Shown here piece by piece: positions 19,331 to 28,617 of a DNA stretch of 56,590 bases (position 1 is its first letter; the number at the start of each line of letters is the position of its first letter). Source of the DNA: Lachnospiraceae bacterium (GTDB lineage: Bacteria; Bacillota; Clostridia; Lachnospirales; Lachnospiraceae). Where the stretch lies: assembly GCA_024684355.1 (NCBI GenBank), contig JAIKXA010000166.1, positions 1-56,590 of the forward strand, in the 5' to 3' direction. Made by a program: the position numbers and the translations under genes. The notes beneath the pieces were generated by a model. The model was given only the letters and a program-made list of their open reading frames with translations. It did no database searches and had not been told where the DNA came from.

Positions 19331-20364
19331 TATTTTTTCGCCCCCATTCTAATTCTCGGATCTATAAATCCATATGAAAGGTCTACTAAAACACCTGCCA
19401 AAAGCGATATCGTAGTAAATATCGCCATATCAACAAACAGGATATCATAATCCTTATAATTCATAGCCAAAACAAACAATTTACCAATTCCGGGGATACC
19501 ATATAACTGTTCAAGTATCATGGATCCGCCCAAAATACCGATAAACTCACTTACAATAACCGGGAAAACAGGAACCATCGCATTCTTTAAAGCATGTCTG
19601 TTAATTGCCTGGCGTCTGGTAAGACCTTTTGTACGAGCCAAAAGAAGATAATCGCTTTCCAACACATCACAAAGCTCAGCTCTGACAAAACGACAATACC
19701 CGCATACCGAACCAAAGCTGAGTGAAAATACCGGTATAACATATCCCCTGATCCTTTCAGCTAAAGGAGCCGTATCGGTAGGCCATGTTGACGGGAACCA
19801 GCCAAGTCCGTACGAAAAAATCTGTAATAAAAATATTATCAAAACAAATTTGGGTATAGATATAAAGACCATAACAAGTGTGGATATGATATGGTCAGTA
19901 GCTGTATTCTTTTTTAACGCCGCCCATATTCCCAACATTATGCCAATAGGAACGGAAATCAAAGATAAAATATTTAAACGGATAGAATATCCGATTCTTT
20001 TCATGATAATAACAGTTGCCTTAACATTGGGCTGATATGTTTTACTATCGCCCCAATCCCACTCAGTAACAATATTTTTCAACCAATTAACATACTGAGT
20101 CATTACAGGCACCATATAATAATATGAGGTTTTTCCTTTATTAGAAGGAGATTTATATAAAAGCTCTCCGTATTTGTCGGTAGGCAGATCGAGTCTGTAA
20201 ACATATCCCAGATTGTACTGTCTGTCAAAATATGTTGTTTGAGCTCTGTCATCACCGATAGGTCTTTCAAACGGAAGAAGCTTTATCAGAATAAAAGTGA
20301 TCGATAGAATTATAAAAGTCGTTACAAATGCAAGTGTAATACGTTTAATTACATATTTGCCCAT
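19330..20364 (-). CDS. oppB: Oligopeptide ABC transporter permease (OppB-type)
   Basis: SDYLLLARTKGLTRRQAINRHALKNAMVPVFPVIVSEFIGILGGSMILEQLYGIPGIGKL. Confidence 0.95.
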   Translation of the reverse strand: MGKYVIKRITLAFVTTFIILSITFILIKLLPFERPIGDDRAQTTYFDRQYNLGYVYRLDLPTDKYGELLYKSPSNKGKTSYYYMVPVMTQYVNWLKNIVTEWDWGDSKTYQPNVKATVIIMKRIGYSIRLNILSLISVPIGIMLGIWAALKKNTATDHIISTLVMVFISIPKFVLIIFLLQIFSYGLGWFPSTWPTDTAPLAERIRGYVIPVFSLSFGSVCGYCRFVRAELCDVLESDYLLLARTKGLTRRQAINRHALKNAMVPVFPVIVSEFIGILGGSMILEQLYGIPGIGKLFVLAMNYKDYDILFVDMAIFTTISLLAGVLVDLSYGFIDPRIRMGAKK

Positions 20365-20390
20365 AGAAAGCTGATCCTTCCCAAAAATAA

Positions 20391-20424
20391 ACAGGCGATG
20401 GCGATATTACCCGCCATCGCCTGT
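20391..20424 (-). terminator. Hairpin between oppA and oppB (terminator/attenuator or mRNA-stabilising)
   Basis: ACAGGCGATGGCG / CGCCATCGCCTGT perfect stem, then TTTATTTTT on minus strand. Confidence 0.75.
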
Positions 20425-20439
20425 CATAATAATCAGAAT

Positions 20440-23277
20440 TTACTCAATTACAAATGTGTCTTCAACAGAATGATATGTATCACTGGGTTCACCGTTGAAC
20501 TCTAAGCCATAATAGATGTCAAATCCGGTAGAACCGGTAGGCTGCTCGGGAAGACCCTCGCCCTTTGTAAACTCTTCTACTATGTCAGCAGGTACTGTAA
20601 AGTTAACAACATATGTTCCCTTAGTGGAATCATCAACAGCAAACTCAACATCCTTTTCTACATATGTTCCGTCACCGTTATAATATCTGTCATAATTGCA
20701 GCATACAATATTCTGGATATCAACCTTGGTAATATCAGGAAGTGCTGCGGTGATCTTAAGTGAACCTGAATATGTTCCGTCGTCGTTCTTTGAAATATTG
20801 GTATAATCAAATGAAACAATCTCCTTGTTCTGACCGGCAGAAACTATAGCCTGAACGTTTGCTGCATTGTATAATGCATCAAAGGACCATCTCTTTCCGT
20901 CGTATACAAGAGGATATACATCAGGATCATTTGTATCTGTACCCCAGTTAAGAGTGAAGCTTCCGGATATAAGCTGATCGCTCGAAAGAACGCTTAAGAA
21001 TCCGAGAGGATCAAGTGAGTTACCGGAGATAGAACCGAAACCAAGGTCAAACTGACCAACCATTAACTTGTTGTAGTAAACATCTGACCACTGATTGCCA
21101 ACCCAGAAAGTAACGTTTAACTTGTAAACGCCGCCACATACGCTGTCATCATTGAATGCGGTCTCAATATAGTTCTTGATCTCCTTATGATAATCTTCTT
21201 CATCTGAAGGATACATCCAAGCGATCTCGAACTGGATCTCGGTAGGATTCTCCTTAGTACCGGGTTTGTATGCTCCGGCCTGTTCAAGCTCTGTAAGAGC
21301 CATTCTAAAGTACTCTCTAGCAAGCTCTAATGAGTAGCCTGCTCCGTCTGTATCCTGTAAGAGGTTAGCTACAGCCTTCTTATGAGCATCTGTTGTAGCA
21401 TAAGAGATACCGTTTTCAGGATCTGACATATAGTTTGAAGAGAAGAAATCTACTGAAGCAATGCTACCACGTGCTTCAGCAAACTGTTTTCTGTTAATAG
21501 CAAGGCTTAATGCCTTTCTGAAATGATCGTTACCGATACAAGGCTTAACTGTCCAGTAATCAGCCTTGGGAGTCTGTGTAACGACACCGTTCTCACCGAA
21601 GAGGTATTCCCATGTTTCTGCATCACAGGCATTTGCATTAAGCTTGAAGTTTGATGTACCGGTAGTCTTACGTGTTCTGGGATCATTCTTGTATTCATCA
21701 AGATAATCCTGAGTAACACCTGCAGCATCAAAATGCTCTGCAAGGAATTCCTTGATAGCTGCATTCTTATCTGTATTAATAGCTGTAAATATCTTTACAT
21801 ATATACCTTCAACAGCATACTTTGTATCTGCGAAAATATAATAAGGATTCTTTTTAAATACGATCTGCTGATCGCTGTCATATCTTTCAAGATAGTAAGG
21901 TCCTACTGTAAGCGCGTTATCAACAGGTGTCTCTTTTCCATCCTCGCTGAAACCTAAGTACTTCTTAACTGTAACTAACTTAATGAAATCCTCAGGTATA
22001 GGCATATAAAGACTTGAAGAAATGTAGTACATAGCATAGAACTGATCCTGTAAACCTGTAAATGTTACTTCAAAATAGTTCTTTCCGTCTTCTACATATG
22101 TCTTGATACCTACATTCTTCCAAAGTTCTTCCTTGTAACCATCAGCTGTAGCATCATAGTAATCCTTAGCGCCTGCTATAGCAGAAGAATTAGTTGTGTT
22201 TGCAAGCTCTGAACCACGGTAAAGCTGGTTAGACTGAGTAAGAAGAAGCTTGAATGCATATTCGTAATCTTCAAGAGCCACTTCTCTTCCGTCAAATGCC
22301 TTACGGTCAGCCATCTCGGAACCGGTCTTATACTTAAGTCCGTCAGCTCCGGTCTTAACTTCCATACGCCATGTGGTACATAAGCCGTCACCGTCATCAT
22401 CGTTTACGGGCTGGGGCTTTTCCTTAGCAAGCTCAGGTACCCAGTCATAGCCGTCCTTTGTTGCATTCATGAAGTTTGTAACAAAGGTAGCGCCGGTGTA
22501 ATCATAAAGATCACCAACAGATGCACGCTGGTCATTAAGCTCGTTTAATGTACCGGGGTCTTCGCTCTCAAATGTATGGTAGTATCTCTTCCATGCTTCA
22601 TTGGGCTCAGCCTCAAGGTCTGAATTGATAGAACCCTCTGCCAATACACCGAAGCCATATCCTACGATATAGTTCTCTGTACCCAGAGTTACACGGGGAT
22701 TATACATCTGATATCTACCATTCTCATAAAGAGATATACCGGTAATACCCTTTGATACGGCAAACTGCTCTAAGATACCGAGGATATTGGTCTTTTCAGC
22801 ATTGCTTTCCTTCTTAAATGTGTAAAGACCATCTGCCTTGGGTATAGCATTAAGGATGCCATTGAAAGCATCTTCATATGCCTTTTCAGCCTCATTAACG
22901 GTATTTGATGCATTGATAGCTGCAACACCGTTATCAACAACTGTCTTTACAGCCTGATATTCAGCATCTTCAAGCTGGTCTTCGATAGCTTCAAAAACAG
23001 TCTCAAGGTCATGTACCGTATAAGCTAAGTAATCTTCCTTCTCCATGTAAGCACCGTCCCAAGGAATCTCGGGAGTAGGCTCTGCAGTGGGCTCTACGGA
23101 AGGCTCAGCTGTAGGTGCGGTAGTGGTTGCGGGGTCCTGGGTAGGTGCATCGGTTACTTCAGTTTTGGTAACATCCTGACTACCCTTGTTGTCGTTGTTT
23201 TCATCTTCGTTCTTTCCGCATGCTGTAAGTCCGAGCACGAGGGTAAAGATCAGAAGATAGCTGAGAAATTTTTTCAT
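20440..23277 (-). CDS. oppA: Oligopeptide ABC transporter substrate-binding lipoprotein
   Basis: Lipobox LGLTACGK; Thr/Pro linker; SBP_bac_5-type sequence FRKALSLAINRKQFAE, TPVDNALTVGPYYLERYDSDQQIVFKKNPYY. Confidence 0.93.
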   Translation of the reverse strand: MKKFLSYLLIFTLVLGLTACGKNEDENNDNKGSQDVTKTEVTDAPTQDPATTTAPTAEPSVEPTAEPTPEIPWDGAYMEKEDYLAYTVHDLETVFEAIEDQLEDAEYQAVKTVVDNGVAAINASNTVNEAEKAYEDAFNGILNAIPKADGLYTFKKESNAEKTNILGILEQFAVSKGITGISLYENGRYQMYNPRVTLGTENYIVGYGFGVLAEGSINSDLEAEPNEAWKRYYHTFESEDPGTLNELNDQRASVGDLYDYTGATFVTNFMNATKDGYDWVPELAKEKPQPVNDDDGDGLCTTWRMEVKTGADGLKYKTGSEMADRKAFDGREVALEDYEYAFKLLLTQSNQLYRGSELANTTNSSAIAGAKDYYDATADGYKEELWKNVGIKTYVEDGKNYFEVTFTGLQDQFYAMYYISSSLYMPIPEDFIKLVTVKKYLGFSEDGKETPVDNALTVGPYYLERYDSDQQIVFKKNPYYIFADTKYAVEGIYVKIFTAINTDKNAAIKEFLAEHFDAAGVTQDYLDEYKNDPRTRKTTGTSNFKLNANACDAETWEYLFGENGVVTQTPKADYWTVKPCIGNDHFRKALSLAINRKQFAEARGSIASVDFFSSNYMSDPENGISYATTDAHKKAVANLLQDTDGAGYSLELAREYFRMALTELEQAGAYKPGTKENPTEIQFEIAWMYPSDEEDYHKEIKNYIETAFNDDSVCGGVYKLNVTFWVGNQWSDVYYNKLMVGQFDLGFGSISGNSLDPLGFLSVLSSDQLISGSFTLNWGTDTNDPDVYPLVYDGKRWSFDALYNAANVQAIVSAGQNKEIVSFDYTNISKNDDGTYSGSLKITAALPDITKVDIQNIVCCNYDRYYNGDGTYVEKDVEFAVDDSTKGTYVVNFTVPADIVEEFTKGEGLPEQPTGSTGFDIYYGLEFNGEPSDTYHSVEDTFVIE

Positions 23278-23394
23278 TATTCTCCTCCTTTTCCTAAATC
23301 CGGGATAAACTTTTTTACGTCATTCTTTTACCACTTTAATCTGCTAATGTAGTAGCGAAAAACAGCGTAAATACGGGCTTCCCGACACTTTTCT

Positions 23395-23423
23395 ATTATA
23401 CTACCATCATAGTCAGATTGCAA
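23395..23423 (-). promoter_or_regulatory. Sigma-70/A-type promoter for oppA
   Basis: Minus strand TTGCAA - 17 bp - TATAAT, with an A-tract just upstream. Confidence 0.75.
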
Positions 23424-23432
23424 TATTTTTTT

Positions 23433-23621
23433 TTAACTGAACAGTCTTCTGTCTTCCACAAGGTCCTCTAAAGGACATCCCCATTCATCGGAAGCGTTGT
23501 CTATATATATCCATCCCTTAAGTCCGGATTTAGTTTTCACATACGCAAGAAATGAGTCATTTTCATCATTATTAGTAAACTTTACTTTCTTTAAGGTAAA
23601 TTTCTCTCCTGCTTTAATCTC
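23433..23621 (-). pseudogene. Orphan C-terminal coding fragment (SH3-like?)
   Basis: Minus-strand frame reads EIKAGEKFTLKKVKFTNNDENDSFLAYVKTKSGLKGWIYIDNASDEWGCPLEDLVEDRRLFS*, immediately preceded by in-frame TGA; no start codon. Confidence 0.55.
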
Positions 23622-23694
23622 TCAACTTTTTCTTTATATACTGTATTTAATATCAGGCCCGCATATTAGTTTTTCAAAACTAAACCGGCCCATA

Positions 23695-24441
23695 TCATTT
23701 ACCATGATATGTGATAACTATCGGAGCATACTTTGGGTACCAGTCTCCGCCGGCCTGTATGACTTTGTCAGCCACACGTATACTCTGTACCTTACCGTCC
23801 TGTACCTTCAGCCCCAGTTTAACATCATGCAGGTTGCGGCTTATTATATTGGTAAATCCCGCATCCTTAAGCTTCGCAAGCGCTTCCCCGTGATCAAGTA
23901 CTGTAAACGGCTCCATCCCCTTCGGGAACTCGATATAGTCCACATCATATTCCTCTTCCGTTGGAGCCTGTCCGAATATCCTTCCGTAAGCAAAATATCC
24001 GGTACAAAAAGCCACAATGACCAGGATCAGCCCGATTATACCGAACGCATTGATAAAACCTCCGAATGCCATCATAAACAGACCGAAAACACCTGTTGCA
24101 ACAGCTCCGATAAACCAAGGCTTCCACTGCTCTTTCCTCTTTTGCTTTTCAGCCTTTCGTTTTTCCCGGTCCTTTTCCAGCTTTTCCCTGTATCTTTTCT
24201 CTGCCTCAGCCTGTCTTTCGGCTTCAAACTTCTGCTGCTCAGCCTCATAATCCTCCTGAGCCTTCAGTCTTCCCATTTCCTGCTCGTAGCCGTAGTCAAA
24301 ACCGTTCTCTATGACAAGTCTGGTAACTCCGTCATCCACCAGCATCTCTTTTCCGCAGTAAACGCATATTAGACGCTTCAGGTCCGGATTAACTTTCATC
24401 TCCGCCCCGCAGGCCGGACATTTCAAATCTATCAGCTTCAT
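23695..24441 (-). CDS. Zinc-ribbon, coiled-coil, two-TM protein with C-terminal PASTA-like domain
   Basis: KCPACGAEM...CVYCGKEMLVDDG; charged coiled coil; two TM helices; EALAKLKDAGFTNIISRNLHDVKLG. Confidence 0.7.
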   Translation of the reverse strand: MKLIDLKCPACGAEMKVNPDLKRLICVYCGKEMLVDDGVTRLVIENGFDYGYEQEMGRLKAQEDYEAEQQKFEAERQAEAEKRYREKLEKDREKRKAEKQKRKEQWKPWFIGAVATGVFGLFMMAFGGFINAFGIIGLILVIVAFCTGYFAYGRIFGQAPTEEEYDVDYIEFPKGMEPFTVLDHGEALAKLKDAGFTNIISRNLHDVKLGLKVQDGKVQSIRVADKVIQAGGDWYPKYAPIVITYHGK

Positions 24442-24540
24442 ATTTCTATCCTCATAAAAAACCTCTTATTCATCCCACAGTTACAGGTAAAATTATACCC
24501 AACTTTCCCTATTTTTACAAGTCTATCTTGTTCAAAAAGA

Positions 24541-24731
24541 GGCTGTTGTAATACTCAACGTCGTCCCCTCTATTAATACCGCTTTCGTAAAAAAATATAG
24601 GCTCGTGACGGGTATGCTCCCGGGACGAATTGCCTTTGGTGGCAATCTCGTCCGGGATGCTGCCCGGACAGAGCCTATTGTTAGTCTTATTGTGGTATTA
24701 ATAAAGGGGACGACACGTTATTACAAAAGCC
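24541..24731. repeat. Palindromic element, copy B, related to 9506-9826 in opposite orientation
   Basis: GTTGTAATA..ACGTCGTCCCCT / AGGGGACGACACGTTATTACAA ends; GGCTCGTGACGGGTA...CCCGGACAGAGCC core shared with copy A. Confidence 0.85.
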
Positions 24732-24738
24732 CCTATAA

Positions 24739-26040
24739 TCAATTGAAGAAAGTTGCTGTATCAATTTTACCGTAACCACCGAAACTTGAAGGTGCAGCAT
24801 AGATCTTATCTGAAAGAGCACTTCCGAGGAACAGTTCGGTAACTTCATCGGTCTTAGCCTTGATATCGATATCGGCAAAAGCATCCGGATATACTGTCTT
24901 GGCTATGAACCAGCAGTTGATAAGAGCAATCTCATAATTGGTATAGTATGCATTGTAAGCCATTTCGATATATACATTGTTGTCCTTAAATGCTTTGCAC
25001 TCGTTAAACATCTCGGGATTCTCGGCATATAAAGGTTTGATGTTCTTTACTGCTGCGGCATCCATAATGATGATATCCATATCATCGCCCAAAGCGACAA
25101 ACTTTTCCTCTTCTATAGCCTGGATACCGTCCTTGGCAAGATCTGTTACCACATTCTTTACGTTTGCTATATTGAACTGTATATAGTTCTGAGCTGTCAT
25201 TAAGTGATTGGTGGTACCCCAGTTACCCAAACCGCAGATATATACGCCGGGCTTTGCTTCAGCAGCTATGCCCGAAGTCCTGCTGCTGATCTCAGCCTTT
25301 TCTTTATCTATAAAGCTAACTATCTGCTCAGCCTTAGCTTCATTCTTAAATATTGTACCCAAAAGCTTCATGGAGCCTGCAAATGAAGGATCAAATACTC
25401 CACCGGGGCCTGCCTTCATTGTGATAACCGGAACTCCGAGCTGTTCCTGAAGAGCATCTTCTTTTTCAACATCCTCATACTCGGAAATAACTATATCGGG
25501 GTTGCATGAAAGTATCTTCTCAGCTTCTGCAGCCTGTGCATTTGGTCCGCCCACGCCGCATGAAGGAAGCGCAGCGAACTTATCGCCATATGCCAGTACA
25601 TAAGGACGTGCTACAGAATCAAACATCTTAGGTCTCTCACTGAGTGTAGTATTATCAATATCTTCCACACCGCACAAAAGATCGACACTTCCGATGTAAG
25701 TATACATACGAAGTGCTCCGGCGCCTATACAAACTACTCTTGTATAGCTTCCGGGAGTAACCTCAACTTCCCTGCCGATCATATCAGTAACGATGATCGA
25801 AGCTGCAGGAGCATCTGTTACTGCAGGCTTATCGGTAACCACAGGTGCATCTGTTACTGCAGGCGCATCTGTAACAACCGGAGTATCGGTAACCTTAGGT
25901 TCATCCGTTACAACGGGTGTATCGGTAACAGCTGCTGTAGTCTCGGGTGCCGTTTTATCATTCCCGTTACTGCTGCAGGCACAAAGACCCATTATAAGTA
26001 TCAGAGAAAGCAATACGGCAAGTATTCTCTTTGTTTTCAT
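24739..26040 (-). CDS. ABC transporter substrate-binding lipoprotein (FecB/BtuF/HemV-like)
   Basis: Lipobox GLCACSS; DMIGREVEVTPGSYTRVVCIGAGALRMYTYIGSVDLLCGVED, SCNPDIVISEYED; (V)TD(A/T/E/K)P linker. Confidence 0.88.
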   Translation of the reverse strand: MKTKRILAVLLSLILIMGLCACSSNGNDKTAPETTAAVTDTPVVTDEPKVTDTPVVTDAPAVTDAPVVTDKPAVTDAPAASIIVTDMIGREVEVTPGSYTRVVCIGAGALRMYTYIGSVDLLCGVEDIDNTTLSERPKMFDSVARPYVLAYGDKFAALPSCGVGGPNAQAAEAEKILSCNPDIVISEYEDVEKEDALQEQLGVPVITMKAGPGGVFDPSFAGSMKLLGTIFKNEAKAEQIVSFIDKEKAEISSRTSGIAAEAKPGVYICGLGNWGTTNHLMTAQNYIQFNIANVKNVVTDLAKDGIQAIEEEKFVALGDDMDIIIMDAAAVKNIKPLYAENPEMFNECKAFKDNNVYIEMAYNAYYTNYEIALINCWFIAKTVYPDAFADIDIKAKTDEVTELFLGSALSDKIYAAPSSFGGYGKIDTATFFN

Positions 26041-26123
26041 TTATCTTTCCTCCCAAATGTTTTACCGGTAACAGTCATAACTCCAACCTTCCCGGCTTAT
26101 AATACCCATACATGATGGGATTA

Positions 26124-26882
26124 CTAACAATTTACTACGATCATTTTCCCTTCATGATCTATGATGCTCACATCGGCATCAAATACTTCCTTAATCAGCT
26201 CTTTTGATATTATGTCTTTTCCTCCGGAATGCAAAAGCTTTCCGTTTTTTAAGAAAAAGAACCTGTCGCCTATAGCCAGAGCCTGATTAAGGTCGTGCAG
26301 CGAAGTAAGTATACCTATACCCTTTTCCCCCGCTATCCTCTTTGCTTCATTTAAGATAAGCTGTTCGTTAGCTATATCAAGGTTGCCGGTAGGTTCATCA
26401 AATACCATAAGCTCGGGCTCCTGTGCAAAAGCTCTCGCTATAGCCGCCTTTTGTCTTTCACCGCCCGAAAGCTCCTCTACATTTCTTGATGCGAGGTCTG
26501 TTAAACCCATCTCATTTAATACGCTATAGGTCTTTTCCTCATCCTCTTTTCCCGATCTTAAGCCAAAATAAGGCATGCGTCCCATAAGTACCGTATCAAA
26601 TACCGACAAGGCTCCGAATTCGACATTCTGGGGAACATATGCGATATATCCCGCTCTTTCCCTGCGGCTTACCTTAGAAAGGTCTTTTCCGTCAAAAGAA
26701 ATACTGCCGCCGGTAGGTTTGACAAGCCCCAATACATTTTTAAACAATGTGGTCTTACCCGAACCGTTTTTACCCAGTACCACTCCTATCTCGCCTTTAT
26801 TAAGGCTGAAGCTGACATTATCAAGCACCAATGGGGCTCTTTTGGAATATCTGAAGCTTAAATCTTTAATATCCAAACTCAT
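26124..26882 (-). CDS. ABC transporter ATP-binding protein (FecE/BtuD-like)
   Basis: VVLGKNGSGKTTLFKNVLGLVKP, ELSGGERQKAAIARAFAQEPELMVFDEPTGNLD. Confidence 0.93.
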   Translation of the reverse strand: MSLDIKDLSFRYSKRAPLVLDNVSFSLNKGEIGVVLGKNGSGKTTLFKNVLGLVKPTGGSISFDGKDLSKVSRRERAGYIAYVPQNVEFGALSVFDTVLMGRMPYFGLRSGKEDEEKTYSVLNEMGLTDLASRNVEELSGGERQKAAIARAFAQEPELMVFDEPTGNLDIANEQLILNEAKRIAGEKGIGILTSLHDLNQALAIGDRFFFLKNGKLLHSGGKDIISKELIKEVFDADVSIIDHEGKMIVVNC

Positions 26883-27943
26883 GCTTTGTCCCCCTTCCTA
26901 AACAGTATAATGATCAGGAAGAACGGTGCTCCGAGCAGTGAAGTAATGGCGCCCACGGGCAAAGCCGATCCGTTTCCGATACTTCTCGATACAGTATCAG
27001 CCAAAAGCAGCAGTATGCTGCCCGCAAATACACTTGCAGGTATAGTGAACCTGTGATCCTGTCCCAAAAGCTTTTTAACCACATGCGGACATATGATACC
27101 GACAAAACCTATCATACCGAGATAAGAAACACACACTGCCGTGATAAGAGAAGCCAACAGCATTGATACAAACCTGAGTCTGTTAACATTTACACCGAGG
27201 CTCTTTGCTGCAGGCTCTCCGCTTAAAAGTGCGTTAAACCTCCAGCTCATTACCATAAAAAATATTATCCCGGCCACTATTACCAAAGCCATGATGATAT
27301 CTGTTTTATATGTAGCTCTGCCTAAGTCTCCGAATGTCCAGATAACTGCGGCGGAAAGTCCGACATCCGTTGCGTAAAACTGTAATATGGTGGTAGCCGC
27401 CGTCCACAGCGAACCGACCGCTATACCTGCCAGTACCACTACGCCCGGTCTGAAGGACTTAAGTCTGCACAGACCCAGTATAAGTATGATCGACAAAGTG
27501 GAAAAAATAAACGCCATAAGGCTTGCCGCATACGGATTAAATCCTGTGGTATAGTTTTTAAGGTTATTGCCCGTGGACAAAAAACCTCCCGCAAAAGCTA
27601 TGATCGAAAGATTCGCTCCGAATACCGCCGCATTGGAAACTCCCAAAGTAGACGGCGAAGCCATCGGATTGTTAAGATTGGTCTGCATGATAAGACCTGC
27701 TGCGGAAAGCCCCGCTCCCGCTATTATCGCAGCCAGTACTCTGGGTATCCTGATATTTCTTATGATACGTATCTGTGCCGAACTCCCGTTGCCGAACAAA
27801 GCGTAAATGCATTCCGATAAAGACATATTCGACGAACCGACAAATAGACATACAAAACCAAGGACTACAGTGATCACTATCAAAATAACTATAGCCGCAG
27901 TCTTTTTATGTTTATCTTTTAAAAGTGCCGACCTGTCTCCCAA
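26879..27943 (-). CDS. ABC transporter permease, FecCD family
   Basis: RNIRIPRVLAAIIAGAGLSAAGLIMQTNLNNPMASPSTLGVSNAAVFGANL; GFVGIICPHVVKKLLGQDHRFTIPASVFAG. Confidence 0.93.
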   Translation of the reverse strand: MGDRSALLKDKHKKTAAIVILIVITVVLGFVCLFVGSSNMSLSECIYALFGNGSSAQIRIIRNIRIPRVLAAIIAGAGLSAAGLIMQTNLNNPMASPSTLGVSNAAVFGANLSIIAFAGGFLSTGNNLKNYTTGFNPYAASLMAFIFSTLSIILILGLCRLKSFRPGVVVLAGIAVGSLWTAATTILQFYATDVGLSAAVIWTFGDLGRATYKTDIIMALVIVAGIIFFMVMSWRFNALLSGEPAAKSLGVNVNRLRFVSMLLASLITAVCVSYLGMIGFVGIICPHVVKKLLGQDHRFTIPASVFAGSILLLLADTVSRSIGNGSALPVGAITSLLGAPFFLIIILFRKGDKA

Positions 27944-28004
27944 CTTTTTCTCCTTTTTACCTGCCGGCTGTCAGACTCTATTTCAAATCTCCGGCAAAAA
28001 TAAA

Positions 28005-28128
28005 AAGGTATACCCTCTCATTCTTGAAAAGATATACCTTCATGGTATACATCTAACATTCTATTCCGTATAATGATCAAATAAACCACAGGTACTTCTG
28101 TACCTTCAGGCTTGCTTCAGCAAGTCCA
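28005..28128 (-). ncRNA. Structured leader with mutually exclusive antiterminator and terminator upstream of the FecCD operon (candidate riboswitch/attenuator)
   Basis: Minus strand: hairpins CTTGC-TGAA-GCAAG and AGGTAC-AGAA-GTACCT, then GTATACC-ATGAA-GGTATAT, whose 3' arm is also the 5' arm of AAGGTATATCTTTTC-AAGAAT-GAGAGGGTATACCTT + TTTATTTTT. Confidence 0.65.
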
Positions 28129-28134
28129 AGGATT

Positions 28135-28162
28135 ATTTTACATATATCAGTACTAATGTCAA
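28135..28162 (-). promoter_or_regulatory. Sigma-70/A-type promoter for FecCD operon leader
   Basis: Minus strand TTGACA - 16 bp - TAAAAT. Confidence 0.75.
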
Positions 28163-28170
28163 GTATTTTT

Positions 28171-28602
28171 TTAACATATTTTTGTATCTGTTTTATTATC
28201 AAGCATGGTCTTAAGATAGCCTACCGCATCATCAACCAGCTTTCCGATACTTGTTTCGCTGATACCGGCAATATAATTATCACAATTTGCAAATGGTATG
28301 AGTATCCTTTTAGCATCTGCCTGAGCAACTGCACAAGCCATCTTGGGAGTGATCTCGCCCAGCATGGCATCGGCTATTACCATACCTATCGGACCTATTA
28401 TAACATTTGCCCTGCGTGAAGCCACCATAACGGCATTTTCACCTGTGGCCGCTTCATCCGCACCGGCTTTTAACATTGCGGCTGTAGCAGTTGTATTGGT
28501 ACCCACAGCCATAACAAACGCTTTAGGATAATCCTTTTTTATCGATGTTATGATCTGCTTTCCGAGTCCGCCTCCTTGGGCATCTATAACCAATGTCTTC
28601 AT
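28171..28602 (-). CDS. DUF3842 family protein
   Basis: MKTLVIDAQGGGLGKQIITSIKKDYPKAFVMAVGTNTTATAAMLKAGADEAATGENAVMV...NVIIGPIGMVIADAMLGEIT. Confidence 0.75.
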   Translation of the reverse strand: MKTLVIDAQGGGLGKQIITSIKKDYPKAFVMAVGTNTTATAAMLKAGADEAATGENAVMVASRRANVIIGPIGMVIADAMLGEITPKMACAVAQADAKRILIPFANCDNYIAGISETSIGKLVDDAVGYLKTMLDNKTDTKIC

Positions 28603-28617
28603 GCTGACAAAATCTCC

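Noticed and set aside
23719-24250. RDD/prophage or toxin-like module around the zinc-ribbon gene
   Set aside because: Only a generic zinc-ribbon/TM/PASTA-like protein is visible; no partner gene.
23497-24372. 291-aa plus-strand ORF
   Set aside because: Antisense to the zinc-ribbon gene and to the orphan fragment; no coding signature, no RBS.
25793-26071. 92-aa SVTTGASVT repeat ORF on plus strand
   Set aside because: Antisense read-through of the lipoprotein linker repeat, not a real repeat protein.
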